64,000 nt of DNA from an uncultured Bacteroidales bacterium (GCA_902781045.1 CACZHT010000007.1:62001-126000); one strand, 5' to 3'. Positions 1 to 8,427 are shown, counted from the stretch's first letter. Program-made: numbers and translations. The notes: a model not told the origin generated them from the sequence alone.

Positions 1-213
1 CCCGACTTCAAGTTCAGATTTTCTTTTTTCGGAAAAATTCTGAATACTTGTGTCATCAACTGTAGTATTAAATAGCCATTGGAGAGCTTCAAAAAATGTC
101 GTTTTCCCATCGCCATTATCACCGATGATAAGCGTAAGACCTTTCGACATATCGAAGGCCACCTCTCCATAATAACTTCGATAATTCTTAATTCTTATTC
201 GATTGATAATCAT
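1..213 (-). CDS. DndD/SMC-like P-loop ATPase, N-terminal fragment (cut by window start)
   Basis: Only the first 71 codons are inside the window. Translation gives an N-terminal strand (IRIKNYRSYYGEVAFD), then a Walker A loop GDNGDGKTT and the helix FFEALQWLF. This is the usual start of SMC/RecF/DndD-type ATPases, in which the N-terminal P-loop is separated from the Walker B by a long coiled coil. Its ATG overlaps the TGA of the upstream 76-codon gene (ATGA), so it is the distal visible gene of the defence operon. In Dnd systems DndD is the ATPase working with the PAPS-reductase-like DndC, and a DndC-like gene lies in this operon. A DndD role is therefore reasonable, but with so little sequence a generic AAA ATPase remains possible. 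Confidence 0.7.
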   Translation of the reverse strand, partial: MIINRIRIKNYRSYYGEVAFDMSKGLTLIIGDNGDGKTTFFEALQWLFNTTVDDTSIQNFSEKRKSELEVG

Positions 214-440
214 ACGTTCATCTTTAAATAATTGCTAATCTCATTATAAATCTCGTTGAGCGAAGCTCCTTCGCTTTCACGCAAGATTATTTTTGCGGTT
301 GTTGCGATGACAATATTCTCACTATCAGCCGCTTGATATATCGACTTGATATCAAGTTCGGAATAGTTTCCGAATTTCATCAAATTCTCATCAAGCAGCA
401 CCGCTTGAAGAACCTTGTCCTTATTGCTTTGGTATGCCAT
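210..440 (-). CDS. small unknown protein of the defence operon (76 aa)
   Basis: A 76-residue acidic, helix-rich protein with no signal peptide, membrane segment or cysteine. It starts one base after the helicase stop and its stop overlaps the start of the DndD-like gene, so its position in the operon is locked by translational coupling on both sides. I recognise no family. DndE is a small protein often found next to DndD, but it is usually longer and I see no clear DndE pattern. It could be a small accessory subunit of the ATPase that follows. Confidence 0.65.
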   Translation of the reverse strand: MAYQSNKDKVLQAVLLDENLMKFGNYSELDIKSIYQAADSENIVIATTAKIILRESEGASLNEIYNEISNYLKMNV

Positions 441-441
441 A

Positions 442-2706
442 TTAGAATATTGTTAAGTTATAATATTGTAGTACATTGTCAAGTTCGTTAACCGTAAAGT
501 CGATATTTTCAGAAAGTAAGGCGAAGTTCCTGACTCGTTTAAGTTCACTCTCAAGCAGGCGTTTTTCCATTTCGTAGCTTTCTGAATTTGCGTCAATCTC
601 AGGGGCCACAACCATGTCGTGAATAGTTGCCATGTGCTTGTCGGGATGCGTGCGAAGAATACGGCCACGTCTCTGAATGAACTGCCGAGGGTTTCCTGTG
701 CTTGCGCAGAAAATAGCAAGTTCGCTCCTAGGAACGTCAACGCCTTCGTCAAGGCATTTCATGGATGTCAGGACTTCCAACTCCCCGCTTGCGAAATCAG
801 CCAACATTCGGTCGCGCTCACTGCTACCAGAGACGAATTGTTTGACGGTGGTACGGGGACTGGATTGTTTCACAATCTCGGTGTATTCATCAATCAGGTG
901 ACTCGTTTCTTCGTCATCATCAATAATATCTTTTGTGTCATAAATATCTGCATTGTTGTCATCCGGGCGATTACCCTCTGGCACATATACTAGTGTATAT
1001 TTCAAGTTCCCTTTCTCTTCAAAACGTTCTTGAATGATTTGTCTGAAAAGTTCCAGCTTATTGGCAGCTTTATGAATGATGCGTTTACGGGCAAGTAGAA
1101 GCGTTTTTACAATTTCGTCCCCCTCGGGGAAAGTATTCTTGTTGAAATTGAACATTTTTGCCAATTTGACAGAAAGGTCAATGTATCTGGCCATTTCTTC
1201 ATCGGTAAGTCTCACAATATGGGGATAGTATCGGTAGCGGCATAACACCCCATTCTCAATGGCCTTCTCCATTGAGTACTCATAAGTGTAATTATTCTCA
1301 CTGCCAAAGAATGACGCAAGAGCAACGTTGCCCGCTTCGTCATATTGTCTTTCGGGTGTCGCACTCAAGCCAATTCGTCGCAGATAGTTAATACCTTTTA
1401 GTCTGCGTAGTATTCTACCCGAACCCATATTATGCGCTTCATCTGCAATCAGCAACAATTGTTTTCGTGAAAACGAGTTGAGTGTCGCGAATACGTTATC
1501 ACGTGCAAATGATGCATAGGTTGAGATGATGATATAGTTGCAGTCTTTTTTAAGTGGATTGAATTCTTCTCGCAATTTGATGTTTTCAACAGCAGAACGC
1601 CATGAAGGATATTTTGAACACACTTTAATGATATTGCTGAAATTGAACTTCTTGCATTCTTTTTCCCATTGGTCCACAAGTGTAATTGTTGGCACGAGGA
1701 TGATGGCTTTATAGTAGCCATTTCGCTTGAAGATTTCCAGCAAGCAGTTAAGTGCGGTAATGGTCTTACCTGTACCGGTTGCCATAGCAAAAAGCCCTTT
1801 CTGCCTGTTGTTCTTCCAATTTTCGAAAGCCTCGTTCTGGTATGGGCGTGGCCCCGTTGGATATGGGAAATGAGGCTTGGAATCATCTACTTGCTTCTTG
1901 TCTTGGTAGCTTTCAATGGCACGACGGACTTTCTCGCGTGCATTACGCAGAGCGTGAAGAACGGTAATCGGAAGATGTGTCGGAGCTTGCTCAAGCAATC
2001 CTTCTTCGTCTTCAAGCAGTTGCTTTAGCTCTTTGTCGGGGAATGTGTCGGCAATGCGTGAGCGAATGTCGGAGGCATCAATATAACGAACTGTATCGTC
2101 TTCTCCCGAGAATGTCCGTTCAAAATCATCTTCAATGTCATGGATTCTATTAACCTCAGTCTCTCCGTTCCAATCACACATTGCCGTTAAACTCTCTCGG
2201 TTCTCAATTAGAGCGGATCGAGAGAAATTTACTGAGCCTTCAAAGCCCACCTTATTTAATCCATCGGAGAATACACCGCATTTGGTGTGAGCTATTCCGT
2301 TACCTGATTTTGGCGCAATGATGCGTATTTGAATCCTGTCGTTCCTGATGAGCCATGCAAGGCACTCGAAGAAATGGGTATCTCTTGCCGAAAGTGTTTC
2401 TTTCAGTAATTCAATATTAGAAAGGTCAAATGATGGCAACAAAGAGTCGTCGTGGCTTTTTGCTATGGCAGCCTTATCATCATCGGCAAGTAGGTCGTTG
2501 ATGATAAGGCGCATCTTTCCGCCTGCATGGAGAAAAGTTGCAAAACCGTCGGAAAGCACATTAATTGCGGACGATGCAAAGAAACCCAACATCAGGTCGA
2601 ATGTCGTTGAGTTACACAAGCATTCGGAGAAAAAGCCAACAGGTTCCCACTCACTCTGCGACTTGAATCGGCAGCTACGGGGCCATATAATATCAGATTT
2701 CAGCAT
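442..2706 (-). CDS. PLD-domain/superfamily 2 DEAH helicase fusion
   Basis: 754 residues. The N-terminal third carries a phospholipase-D-like HxK site (H140, K142) followed by GSVNFS, the half-site typical of PLD nucleases or DNA-binding PLD domains. From about residue 285 it is a superfamily 2 helicase: Q-like PRPYQ, Walker A ATGTGKT (309-315), DEAH (422-425), SAT (448-450) and motif VI QRRGRILR near 680. Known PLD-SF2 fusions occur in restriction and defence loci, where they unwind or cleave foreign DNA. Gaps of 3 and 1 nt to its neighbours place it firmly in the operon. Only one HxK half-site is visible, so the domain may act as a dimer or bind without cutting. Confidence 0.88.
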   Translation of the reverse strand: MLKSDIIWPRSCRFKSQSEWEPVGFFSECLCNSTTFDLMLGFFASSAINVLSDGFATFLHAGGKMRLIINDLLADDDKAAIAKSHDDSLLPSFDLSNIELLKETLSARDTHFFECLAWLIRNDRIQIRIIAPKSGNGIAHTKCGVFSDGLNKVGFEGSVNFSRSALIENRESLTAMCDWNGETEVNRIHDIEDDFERTFSGEDDTVRYIDASDIRSRIADTFPDKELKQLLEDEEGLLEQAPTHLPITVLHALRNAREKVRRAIESYQDKKQVDDSKPHFPYPTGPRPYQNEAFENWKNNRQKGLFAMATGTGKTITALNCLLEIFKRNGYYKAIILVPTITLVDQWEKECKKFNFSNIIKVCSKYPSWRSAVENIKLREEFNPLKKDCNYIIISTYASFARDNVFATLNSFSRKQLLLIADEAHNMGSGRILRRLKGINYLRRIGLSATPERQYDEAGNVALASFFGSENNYTYEYSMEKAIENGVLCRYRYYPHIVRLTDEEMARYIDLSVKLAKMFNFNKNTFPEGDEIVKTLLLARKRIIHKAANKLELFRQIIQERFEEKGNLKYTLVYVPEGNRPDDNNADIYDTKDIIDDDEETSHLIDEYTEIVKQSSPRTTVKQFVSGSSERDRMLADFASGELEVLTSMKCLDEGVDVPRSELAIFCASTGNPRQFIQRRGRILRTHPDKHMATIHDMVVAPEIDANSESYEMEKRLLESELKRVRNFALLSENIDFTVNELDNVLQYYNLTIF

Positions 2707-2709
2707 AAA

Positions 2710-3807
2710 TCACAAGAAACAATTAGCGCAAAAGTTATCATCGTCATCGTCAAGCATATCAATCAAGCGGCAACTACCTTGTTGACGTTTCGCCTCTTGC
2801 TTTGCGATAGCATCAAGCTTAATTTGCCTTACTCGTTCAGGCTTAATCAACTCGGCAAGACTCTCGTTTTGGTTCCAAGTGTAGCCGTCTTTCTCAAATT
2901 CCATCGCTTTTGCGAAGAGGTCGGGATGCTGTTCATAGAGCCATATCCACTCTATCTTCTGCTGGTAGAAACAGAAGTAGCAACCAGAGCGGCTACGATT
3001 GTATGTACCACGCTTGCCGTCAATCTCAAATGGGATTGGTTTATAATAAGCCGGGATGCCGACGCCACTATTCTCAAGAATATTGAAGATGTCTTCTTTG
3101 ACAAGAACATCATCGTTGTCGATTAATGGGAACTCTTTAAGCTGACCGACTGGCAACTCTGTGGTTTTTAAAAACTCGAAGATGACGCGGTTAAACAATT
3201 TCACGTCAAAGTCCATCAATGCCTCAGTTTTCTTCTTGTAAAAGAAATCCTTTGATAGTGGAGTCTTTACAATGCGCATAACAGAGTCATGCATTTCTTT
3301 CGGGGTAAGTGACTCATAAAGGTCGATAAGCTGTTGCAAACTATTGTTGTTAAAGACCTTATTGATTACGTCAACACTCCAAATATTGCGGCGGAAAGGA
3401 AATATGGATTGGATGTTTGGCTTCGTTGAAACATACCCCTCTCTGTCTTCGTCTCCTCTGATGCCAACGTAAGAGATGGTAGGAAAGTCGCCAACAAACT
3501 TCTCCATTTCCTGGAGCTTCATCTTTTGAGTGCACCATCGGGCTTGAGGAGAAGGCAAGAAATTTCCCGATGCTTTTAGGAAATGTTCAAAGGGTGTTGG
3601 TTCCGGGCTTCCTTGAGCGGCGCGTAGTCGGGTGATACCACCGAGGTAAGACTCCAGCCGTTCAATGAGCAGTTCAGTTTCTGCCAGCTCGCAGCCGGTG
3701 TCGGAGTTGTAATACTCAATATTCAACGAGGGATACTTGCCCTTCATGTAGATGGCAAGTGCTGCGCTATCCTTTCCTCCTGATATGCCTAATACGTGTC
3801 TAACCAT
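2710..3807 (-). CDS. PAPS-reductase/DndC-like sulfurtransferase family protein
   Basis: 365 residues from the chosen ATG at 3807, which sits 5 nt after the stop of the upstream gene; an earlier in-frame start would overlap that gene by 37 nt. The PP-loop SGGKDS is at residues 9-14. Cysteines in RWCTQKMK and GCYFCF, plus the terminal NFCANC, resemble the Fe-S-binding cysteines of DndC-type members. Family knowledge: PP-loop ATP pyrophosphatases activate a substrate with ATP. DndC helps place sulfur in the DNA backbone, and BREX type 4 uses a PAPS-reductase protein called BrxP. The C-terminus contains an acidic DDDDD run. The reaction here is inferred from neighbours. Confidence 0.85.
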   Translation of the reverse strand: MVRHVLGISGGKDSAALAIYMKGKYPSLNIEYYNSDTGCELAETELLIERLESYLGGITRLRAAQGSPEPTPFEHFLKASGNFLPSPQARWCTQKMKLQEMEKFVGDFPTISYVGIRGDEDREGYVSTKPNIQSIFPFRRNIWSVDVINKVFNNNSLQQLIDLYESLTPKEMHDSVMRIVKTPLSKDFFYKKKTEALMDFDVKLFNRVIFEFLKTTELPVGQLKEFPLIDNDDVLVKEDIFNILENSGVGIPAYYKPIPFEIDGKRGTYNRSRSGCYFCFYQQKIEWIWLYEQHPDLFAKAMEFEKDGYTWNQNESLAELIKPERVRQIKLDAIAKQEAKRQQGSCRLIDMLDDDDDNFCANCFL

Positions 3808-3812
3808 ATTGC

Positions 3813-6293
3813 TTATAGCCTTTCGCTTAAGAGTTTCAGTAAAATGCAAATGTCCAAATCCTTATCACCGGATAATTTGTCTGCCAATTGTTTTGCAACT
3901 TTATCTGCCGCACCACGTTTGGTTTTCGGTAAAGCGTAGGTCTTAGCCACATTGAACGAACTGTTGCTTGCGGCCAATTCAAAGCTGAATGCGATGTCGG
4001 TGTTTTCATCAAAAGCCGATGAAACCGTGATAAAACGTTCCGCTTCACTGAAAAGGAAAAGAAGGTCGTAGATGAAGCGTTCTTCTTCCGCATCTTTGAT
4101 GGTTTCGAGTCGTCGGTCATAGACCACTTGCCCAATCTTCTCATAAAATTCTCGCTTGGAATTACTCGGTGATAGTACACGATCAATAAACGCCCTGGGC
4201 TTTTGCGCAAGCAGTGACTTGTTGATTGTTCGGTAGCGATTATCAATGAGATGCTTATATTCATCAAAAGCAACATCTTCGGCAAATCCCAGATGCCGTT
4301 TGACGCATTGCTCCACACGCCCGATGAAGCTATCATAGCAAGCGTTGAGTTCCTGTACTGCAGAACGAATCAAATCAACATATTGCCTGACAAACTCATC
4401 ATCATTCAAGTCGCTATAGCCGAAAGCCTTTGGAATATCCTCAAAGAAAGCTTTTGCGGGATCTTTGGCTTCAGCGAGAATGTCGCGGAATTTTGCTGTA
4501 TATGAGTTGTTGAACTTACGGGTGCTTTTGGCGTAGTCATTCAACCTGCGATAGAAGTTGAAGAATGGTTTGATTGTTGCTAAAACCGAGTCGGACGAAA
4601 CTGCGATTTCGTCACTTTGTCTCAAAAACTGACGATACTTTTTGAAAAACTGCAATTTCACGCCCGACACATCGTAGGCTCTCACGCTGAAATCACCAGG
4701 GCGTTTTTGCAATAATTCAAACACCTCTTTATTAATGTCAAGTACGAATGTATTGCCATTGTATAAAGCAAAGCTTTGCTGCTTGACAAACAGAAAAATA
4801 GGGAGCCAGAAATCTATCACACCTTGTTTGAGCTTGAAAGGTTTCTCTTTCAGTGTCTTAATCAGTGTTGTCAGTTTCTGCTCTTTATCAACACTACTTT
4901 CCAAGAAACGGCAACATTCATCCCATAGTGGCATGATGCCATCGGTAGTCGGCTCGTCAAGATAGTACGTGCCGTCATCATCCATTCGATGAATGCCGGT
5001 CTCATGGAACAAGGTATAGTAGATGGTTTTCTCGGGAGGAAAAGCTGTCTCAGCAATGCCGAAATCTTTCTCACCATTGTGAGCCAACATCGCATCAAGC
5101 AGAGTGACGCGGGCCAGAGAGATGGCAGAGCTTAGTTTCTGCCTGTTGAACAACTCGTTCTTTATGATAGGTGTTTGATGGTAAACTTCCTCGCACACCT
5201 CTGATAAGAGTCTATTGATGTCTTTTGCGCTCTCGATTGGGAAGGCTTTCCCCCTAAAAATCCAGGTCACCGCACCATTATTAGCCGTGAGGTTTTCATT
5301 GATGCAGATGTTCAGCAGATTGGCTTCATGCTGCAATTGAGATGTCACTTCACGTCTAGCCACCCGGTCATCTATAATGACATTGTCAAGAATGTACTGC
5401 AGTTTCTTGAGCTCATGCAGATGCCCCACAATCTCATCAGCATTATTGAAGAAAACATAGATGTTTGCGGAGTCTGTGCCGGCTGAATATGACACAGCGT
5501 CAGATAATGACAAGTCAAGTGGAAAGACCAGATTGATAAATCCGTCTATGTCACCAGTTGGCGCAGTCTCAACCAAGTCGTTCGTAATCTTATACTCAAA
5601 ATATCGAGGAGTGCCAACGCGATAATAAATTGATGATGCAAGTATCGCTTTCTGGTTTGCAAAAGGCAGAATCTCATTGACGTTAATATTGGGTACTGGC
5701 ACTACAAGCGATGCTTTATACAACTCGTCTTCAATATCTACATCTGTGCCCTCAAACAAAACGTATTGTTGTTTGTAATTGGCGAAGCGGATGATTTTGT
5801 GGGCAATCAGTTTTGCCAAATATGGTTGGGCATCCTCTATGTTAAGAGCCAATTTCGCATATGTTCTCAATAGACGGTCATCTATCTTTATTTGCTTGAA
5901 GAACAAATTGAGCAGACCAATAGTCTTGACAATTTTGAGACAACCGCTTAGAAGGTCGCTGTCTATTATTCCACTTTCCACTCGCTCTACAGCAACACGC
6001 ATGGCCCGCCAATCCATGGAGTCGGCATTAGCCTCAGCAAGGGCAGTAAAGAACGAATACACAAGGTAATCATACACAGATGCGGTGTTGTATGTTAAAG
6101 TGGAAGATGCCTTAAATTGACGGACGGATTTGTTACCCTCTGCAGTGAGAAACGAGAAAAGCGTTCGCTCATTTTGTCCATATCGCTGGATGCCTAACGT
6201 CAGACAAGCAGACGAAATGGCATCAAGGGGATATAGCCTATTAATTGTCTCGATTTCTAACTCCTTTGAAATGATGCGATATTCTTTCGCCAA
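3813..6293 (-). CDS. C-terminal portion of BrxC-like P-loop ATPase (gene split by in-frame stop)
   Basis: About 826 residues in exactly the same frame as the ATPase fragment upstream (6351-7007). The 57 nt between them hold no further stop, and the apparent first codon (6293) is TTG, not ATG, inside continuous coding sequence. Early residues contain NRLYPLD followed by a QNERTLFSFL segment, reminiscent of the region after the ATPase core in BrxC/PglY-type proteins. The rest is long, mostly helical and has no motif I recognise. It most likely represents the body of a protein of about 1,064 residues interrupted by one nonsense codon. Independent translation from the TTG is possible but unsupported by a ribosome site. 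Confidence 0.75.
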   Translation of the reverse strand: MAKEYRIISKELEIETINRLYPLDAISSACLTLGIQRYGQNERTLFSFLTAEGNKSVRQFKASSTLTYNTASVYDYLVYSFFTALAEANADSMDWRAMRVAVERVESGIIDSDLLSGCLKIVKTIGLLNLFFKQIKIDDRLLRTYAKLALNIEDAQPYLAKLIAHKIIRFANYKQQYVLFEGTDVDIEDELYKASLVVPVPNINVNEILPFANQKAILASSIYYRVGTPRYFEYKITNDLVETAPTGDIDGFINLVFPLDLSLSDAVSYSAGTDSANIYVFFNNADEIVGHLHELKKLQYILDNVIIDDRVARREVTSQLQHEANLLNICINENLTANNGAVTWIFRGKAFPIESAKDINRLLSEVCEEVYHQTPIIKNELFNRQKLSSAISLARVTLLDAMLAHNGEKDFGIAETAFPPEKTIYYTLFHETGIHRMDDDGTYYLDEPTTDGIMPLWDECCRFLESSVDKEQKLTTLIKTLKEKPFKLKQGVIDFWLPIFLFVKQQSFALYNGNTFVLDINKEVFELLQKRPGDFSVRAYDVSGVKLQFFKKYRQFLRQSDEIAVSSDSVLATIKPFFNFYRRLNDYAKSTRKFNNSYTAKFRDILAEAKDPAKAFFEDIPKAFGYSDLNDDEFVRQYVDLIRSAVQELNACYDSFIGRVEQCVKRHLGFAEDVAFDEYKHLIDNRYRTINKSLLAQKPRAFIDRVLSPSNSKREFYEKIGQVVYDRRLETIKDAEEERFIYDLLFLFSEAERFITVSSAFDENTDIAFSFELAASNSSFNVAKTYALPKTKRGAADKVAKQLADKLSGDKDLDICILLKLLSERL

Positions 6294-6350
6294 ATGGGTG
6301 ATGCCCTTACTATTTGGCCACGTCTTTTTGTGGGTTGATTGTTTGCCGAG

Positions 6351-7007
6351 TTATTTGGCAGCAAGATAAAGCAGTTGTTCAACTGGCTCAACAAACACCA
6401 CCTCCTTGAAGCGACCTTTCACCTTGCTCCATTCGTTCTTTTGCGTTTCGGTTAGTTTGGATGCGTAAGCACTGAAATTCTGGTGAAGGGTCGTGAGGAG
6501 TATTATTCTGCGAGTTGGTACGTTGGCGAACTCTGCCAATTTTTGAAGGAAATATAATTCTTGTTCGGGATTGTGGTTGGCGGCATGCTCAAGTATTTTG
6601 CCGAACTCGTCAATGGCGACAAGCAGAAATTTGTTCTGTTTCTTTAGCGACTGACACAGATTGCCAAGTGTCGTAAAGATATTGCTGGTGTCGTTATTCA
6701 GTTTTCGCGAAAGCAAACTGCTCAAAGGCGCATAGTCGCCAACAATATTGATAAATTCAAATCCCTCAGCATTGAAAACTTTACTATTTCTCAACAGCTC
6801 ACCTCCATTTTTACGCAAGTCACGCTCAAGTGCCATGATAAAGCTTGACTTGCCAGTGCCGTATGTTCCAATGATAGTGAATGAGTGATAACCAGATTGA
6901 AAACTATTTACAATATTGCCCAGAACTGACTGTGCGTTTGGCGTTACAATATAATTGAACTCATTGCCGGCTTCGTATTCAATATTTACCGATGGTGTAT
7001 AGCTCAT
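6351..7007 (-). CDS. N-terminal ATPase module of BrxC-like protein (terminated early)
   Basis: 218 residues. Walker A is GTYGTGKS (47-54) and Walker B is LLVAIDEFGK (near 147-156). The ORF ends at TAA 6351-6353 after LYLAAK, but the reading frame stays open beyond it into the 826-residue ORF, so this looks like the front of one large BrxC-like ATPase. Its ATG overlaps the stop of the DUF4007 gene by 4 nt. In BREX, BrxC/PglY is an essential ATPase. A truncated module without its large C-terminal body would probably be inactive unless the stop is read through, suppressed or a sequencing error. Confidence 0.78.
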   Translation of the reverse strand: MSYTPSVNIEYEAGNEFNYIVTPNAQSVLGNIVNSFQSGYHSFTIIGTYGTGKSSFIMALERDLRKNGGELLRNSKVFNAEGFEFINIVGDYAPLSSLLSRKLNNDTSNIFTTLGNLCQSLKKQNKFLLVAIDEFGKILEHAANHNPEQELYFLQKLAEFANVPTRRIILLTTLHQNFSAYASKLTETQKNEWSKVKGRFKEVVFVEPVEQLLYLAAK

Positions 7008-7897
7008 ATTGCTTGGTAGTAGTCTCTTAATACATCGTACTTGTTGAAAGTGCGAGTGAATTGAACATTCTTAATCCCGCTATTATCTGTGTAGTGAAGG
7101 TTGTATTTCTCCGAAGACTCAAGTCTTCTGATGACTTCAATCAACTCAGTTATTGGCATACAGAAAGTGAGTGACAGCTCTTTTAGCCTGTCAAAAGAGA
7201 CTGTGTTATCTTCACCTTTAATGTCAATCAAGCTGTAAAGTATGATTTCTGGAGCTATGGCTTCTGAATGTATCTCGTTGAAATAGTATGTGTTTCCCTT
7301 ATTCTCATCATGGTTTGATTGAATAAGGTTCAGTCCTATCATCAATGCGCTAAAGTCTTCGAGTGATTTTAGCGATGTCGGTGCCATGTATGTCTGCAAC
7401 AGCACATTGATGTCTTTCTTGACAGTATTCTCGTTAAATACATTCTTTTGTTCAGGGACAGAGCATTTGCGTTTTATGAACTGCAATAGTCCGTCTCTAT
7501 CAAACTCTTTGTGCTCTCGCTGAAAATCAACAAACAAAAGGCTATATAGACTTGCAATTCTACAGTTTACGATACAATAGTGAAGCAGCCAATGCGAATT
7601 AGTGTCTTCAAGGAAGCGGTCAAAACCACCATTGTCCGAGAAAATGAAGTGTGATAGATTGGTGAGATTGTCATTATCTGTCAGACCGAATGCTTTCATC
7701 CAAAATCTAATTGCCGCCACCATGTTCTTTCCCACACCAAGATGAACAACTGCGTCGGGAGAATTAAAAGCATAGCCATTGTTGAGGAAGTCGTAGCCTT
7801 TTTTTAGCCAAAGCGACCTGCAATGGAATGATTCGTGACCAGAAAAACTATATCTTAGAGTAGCCAATTTGCCAAACACTAATGCCCATTCAGGCAT
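7004..7897 (-). CDS. DUF4007 family protein
   Basis: 297 residues. After a short leader the N-terminus reads LRYSFSGHESFHCRSLWLKK, matching my memory of the DUF4007 family opening (aromatic, GHE, then W-L-K-K-G). This family is functionally undescribed but is often seen beside PAPS-reductase-like genes and ATPases in DNA-modification or defence clusters. It is the first gene of the minus-strand operon and couples by a 4 nt overlap (ATGA) to the ATPase gene. A terminator-like hairpin lies about 45 nt before its ATG, so expression may be attenuated. It could be a DNA-binding or specificity subunit, but nothing in the sequence proves that. Confidence 0.8.
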   Translation of the reverse strand: MPEWALVFGKLATLRYSFSGHESFHCRSLWLKKGYDFLNNGYAFNSPDAVVHLGVGKNMVAAIRFWMKAFGLTDNDNLTNLSHFIFSDNGGFDRFLEDTNSHWLLHYCIVNCRIASLYSLLFVDFQREHKEFDRDGLLQFIKRKCSVPEQKNVFNENTVKKDINVLLQTYMAPTSLKSLEDFSALMIGLNLIQSNHDENKGNTYYFNEIHSEAIAPEIILYSLIDIKGEDNTVSFDRLKELSLTFCMPITELIEVIRRLESSEKYNLHYTDNSGIKNVQFTRTFNKYDVLRDYYQAI

Positions 7898-7940
7898 TTC
7901 TTTTTATTGGCAGCGGCTCACTTACTTACCAATGGGTTAT

Positions 7941-7998
7941 TAAAAAAGCGTGAGAGCCTGACTTGTCGCTCTTCCCGCATCTCGAAGGCCTTCTCACG
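7941..7998 (-). terminator. intrinsic terminator/attenuator before the DUF4007 operon
   Basis: On the minus strand CGTGAGA (7998-7992) pairs with TCTCACG (7955-7949), a further GCCT/AGGC pairing extends the stem across a 2-nt bulge, and a run of six T follows (7947-7942). It lies in the leader of the DUF4007 operon, so it could end an upstream RNA or attenuate the operon. Confidence 0.55.
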
Positions 7999-8160
7999 TG
8001 CCTAAAAGTCACTTTCAGAGCAACGTGAGAGACTCCACGCCGATATGTAAGACCACCCCATGCCACCCATCGCGGCATGGAGTAGGTGTTTACACACCTC
8101 ATGGCGTCTACCGTTGCTTAATTCTTTGTGACTTTTTCAAGATTTGTGAGAAGTTCTCGA
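7941..8160 (-). ncRNA. candidate structured leader RNA upstream of the defence operon
   Basis: No convincing protein. On either strand the stretch has several short hairpins: CATGCC/GGCATG around 8058-8078, AGGTGT/ACACCT around 8083-8098, CGTG/CACG around 8022-8039, and the strong terminator stem at 7949-7998. The T-run orientation says the RNA is made on the minus strand, the same strand as the defence operon. I cannot name a known RNA family and see no clean promoter directly upstream, so its 5' end is uncertain. Confidence 0.33.
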
Positions 8161-8170
8161 GATGCCAAAG

Positions 8171-8191
8171 AAAAAAGCGTAAGTAACGCTT
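8171..8191 (-). terminator. intrinsic terminator
   Basis: On the minus strand AAGCGT-TACTT-ACGCTT is followed by TTTT. It is a short but clean stem-loop with T-tract and ends the candidate sRNA. Confidence 0.5.
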
Positions 8192-8282
8192 ATTGTATGT
8201 CATTCCCACAGTGCCGACACGTCGGCGGTGCGGGAATTGCAGCCGAGCGGTAGCAGGAAAACACCCTAAAACGGCTCAACAG
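8171..8282 (-). ncRNA. candidate sRNA between the two defence systems
   Basis: A complete small transcription unit on the minus strand. It has a TACCTTTG -7 element (8295-8288), then about 110 nt with a long imperfect hairpin (8202-8238; ATTCCCGCA pairs with TGTGGGAAT and GCCGA with TCGGC), then a 6-bp terminator stem with a T-run (8191-8171). No ORF of note lies inside. The hairpin is close to a palindrome, so it would fold on either strand. Confidence 0.42.
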
Positions 8283-8287
8283 CAATG

Positions 8288-8295
8288 CAAAGGTA
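8288..8295 (-). promoter_or_regulatory. Bacteroidota -7 element (minus)
   Basis: TACCTTTG on the minus strand matches TAnnTTTG. No good TTTG -33 box lies 19-21 nt upstream, so the promoter may be weak. It would start the candidate sRNA near 8282. Confidence 0.4.
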
Positions 8296-8390
8296 CAGCA
8301 TTTTTGCGGAATAAGGACTATTTTGGAGAAGAATTTTGGCCCAATCAGAGAAAAAGACTGATTTGTGGGTACATTTTCAATTATTTCAAT

Positions 8391-8398
8391 TATCTTTG
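8391..8398 (+). promoter_or_regulatory. -7 element for the HTH/Gabija-like genes
   Basis: TATCTTTG fits TAnnTTTG and lies 30 nt before the ATG of the HTH gene. The nearest TTTG (8362-8365) is 25 nt upstream, longer than ideal. Confidence 0.45.
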
Positions 8399-8427
8399 CG
8401 TTCAAAATCAAGTTAATTGAAACCAAG

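Noticed and set aside
7998-8186. 62-codon plus-strand ORF in the gap between defence systems
   Set aside because: The region is dominated by hairpins and a minus-strand terminator; the peptide has no convincing start or family. Treated as structured RNA.
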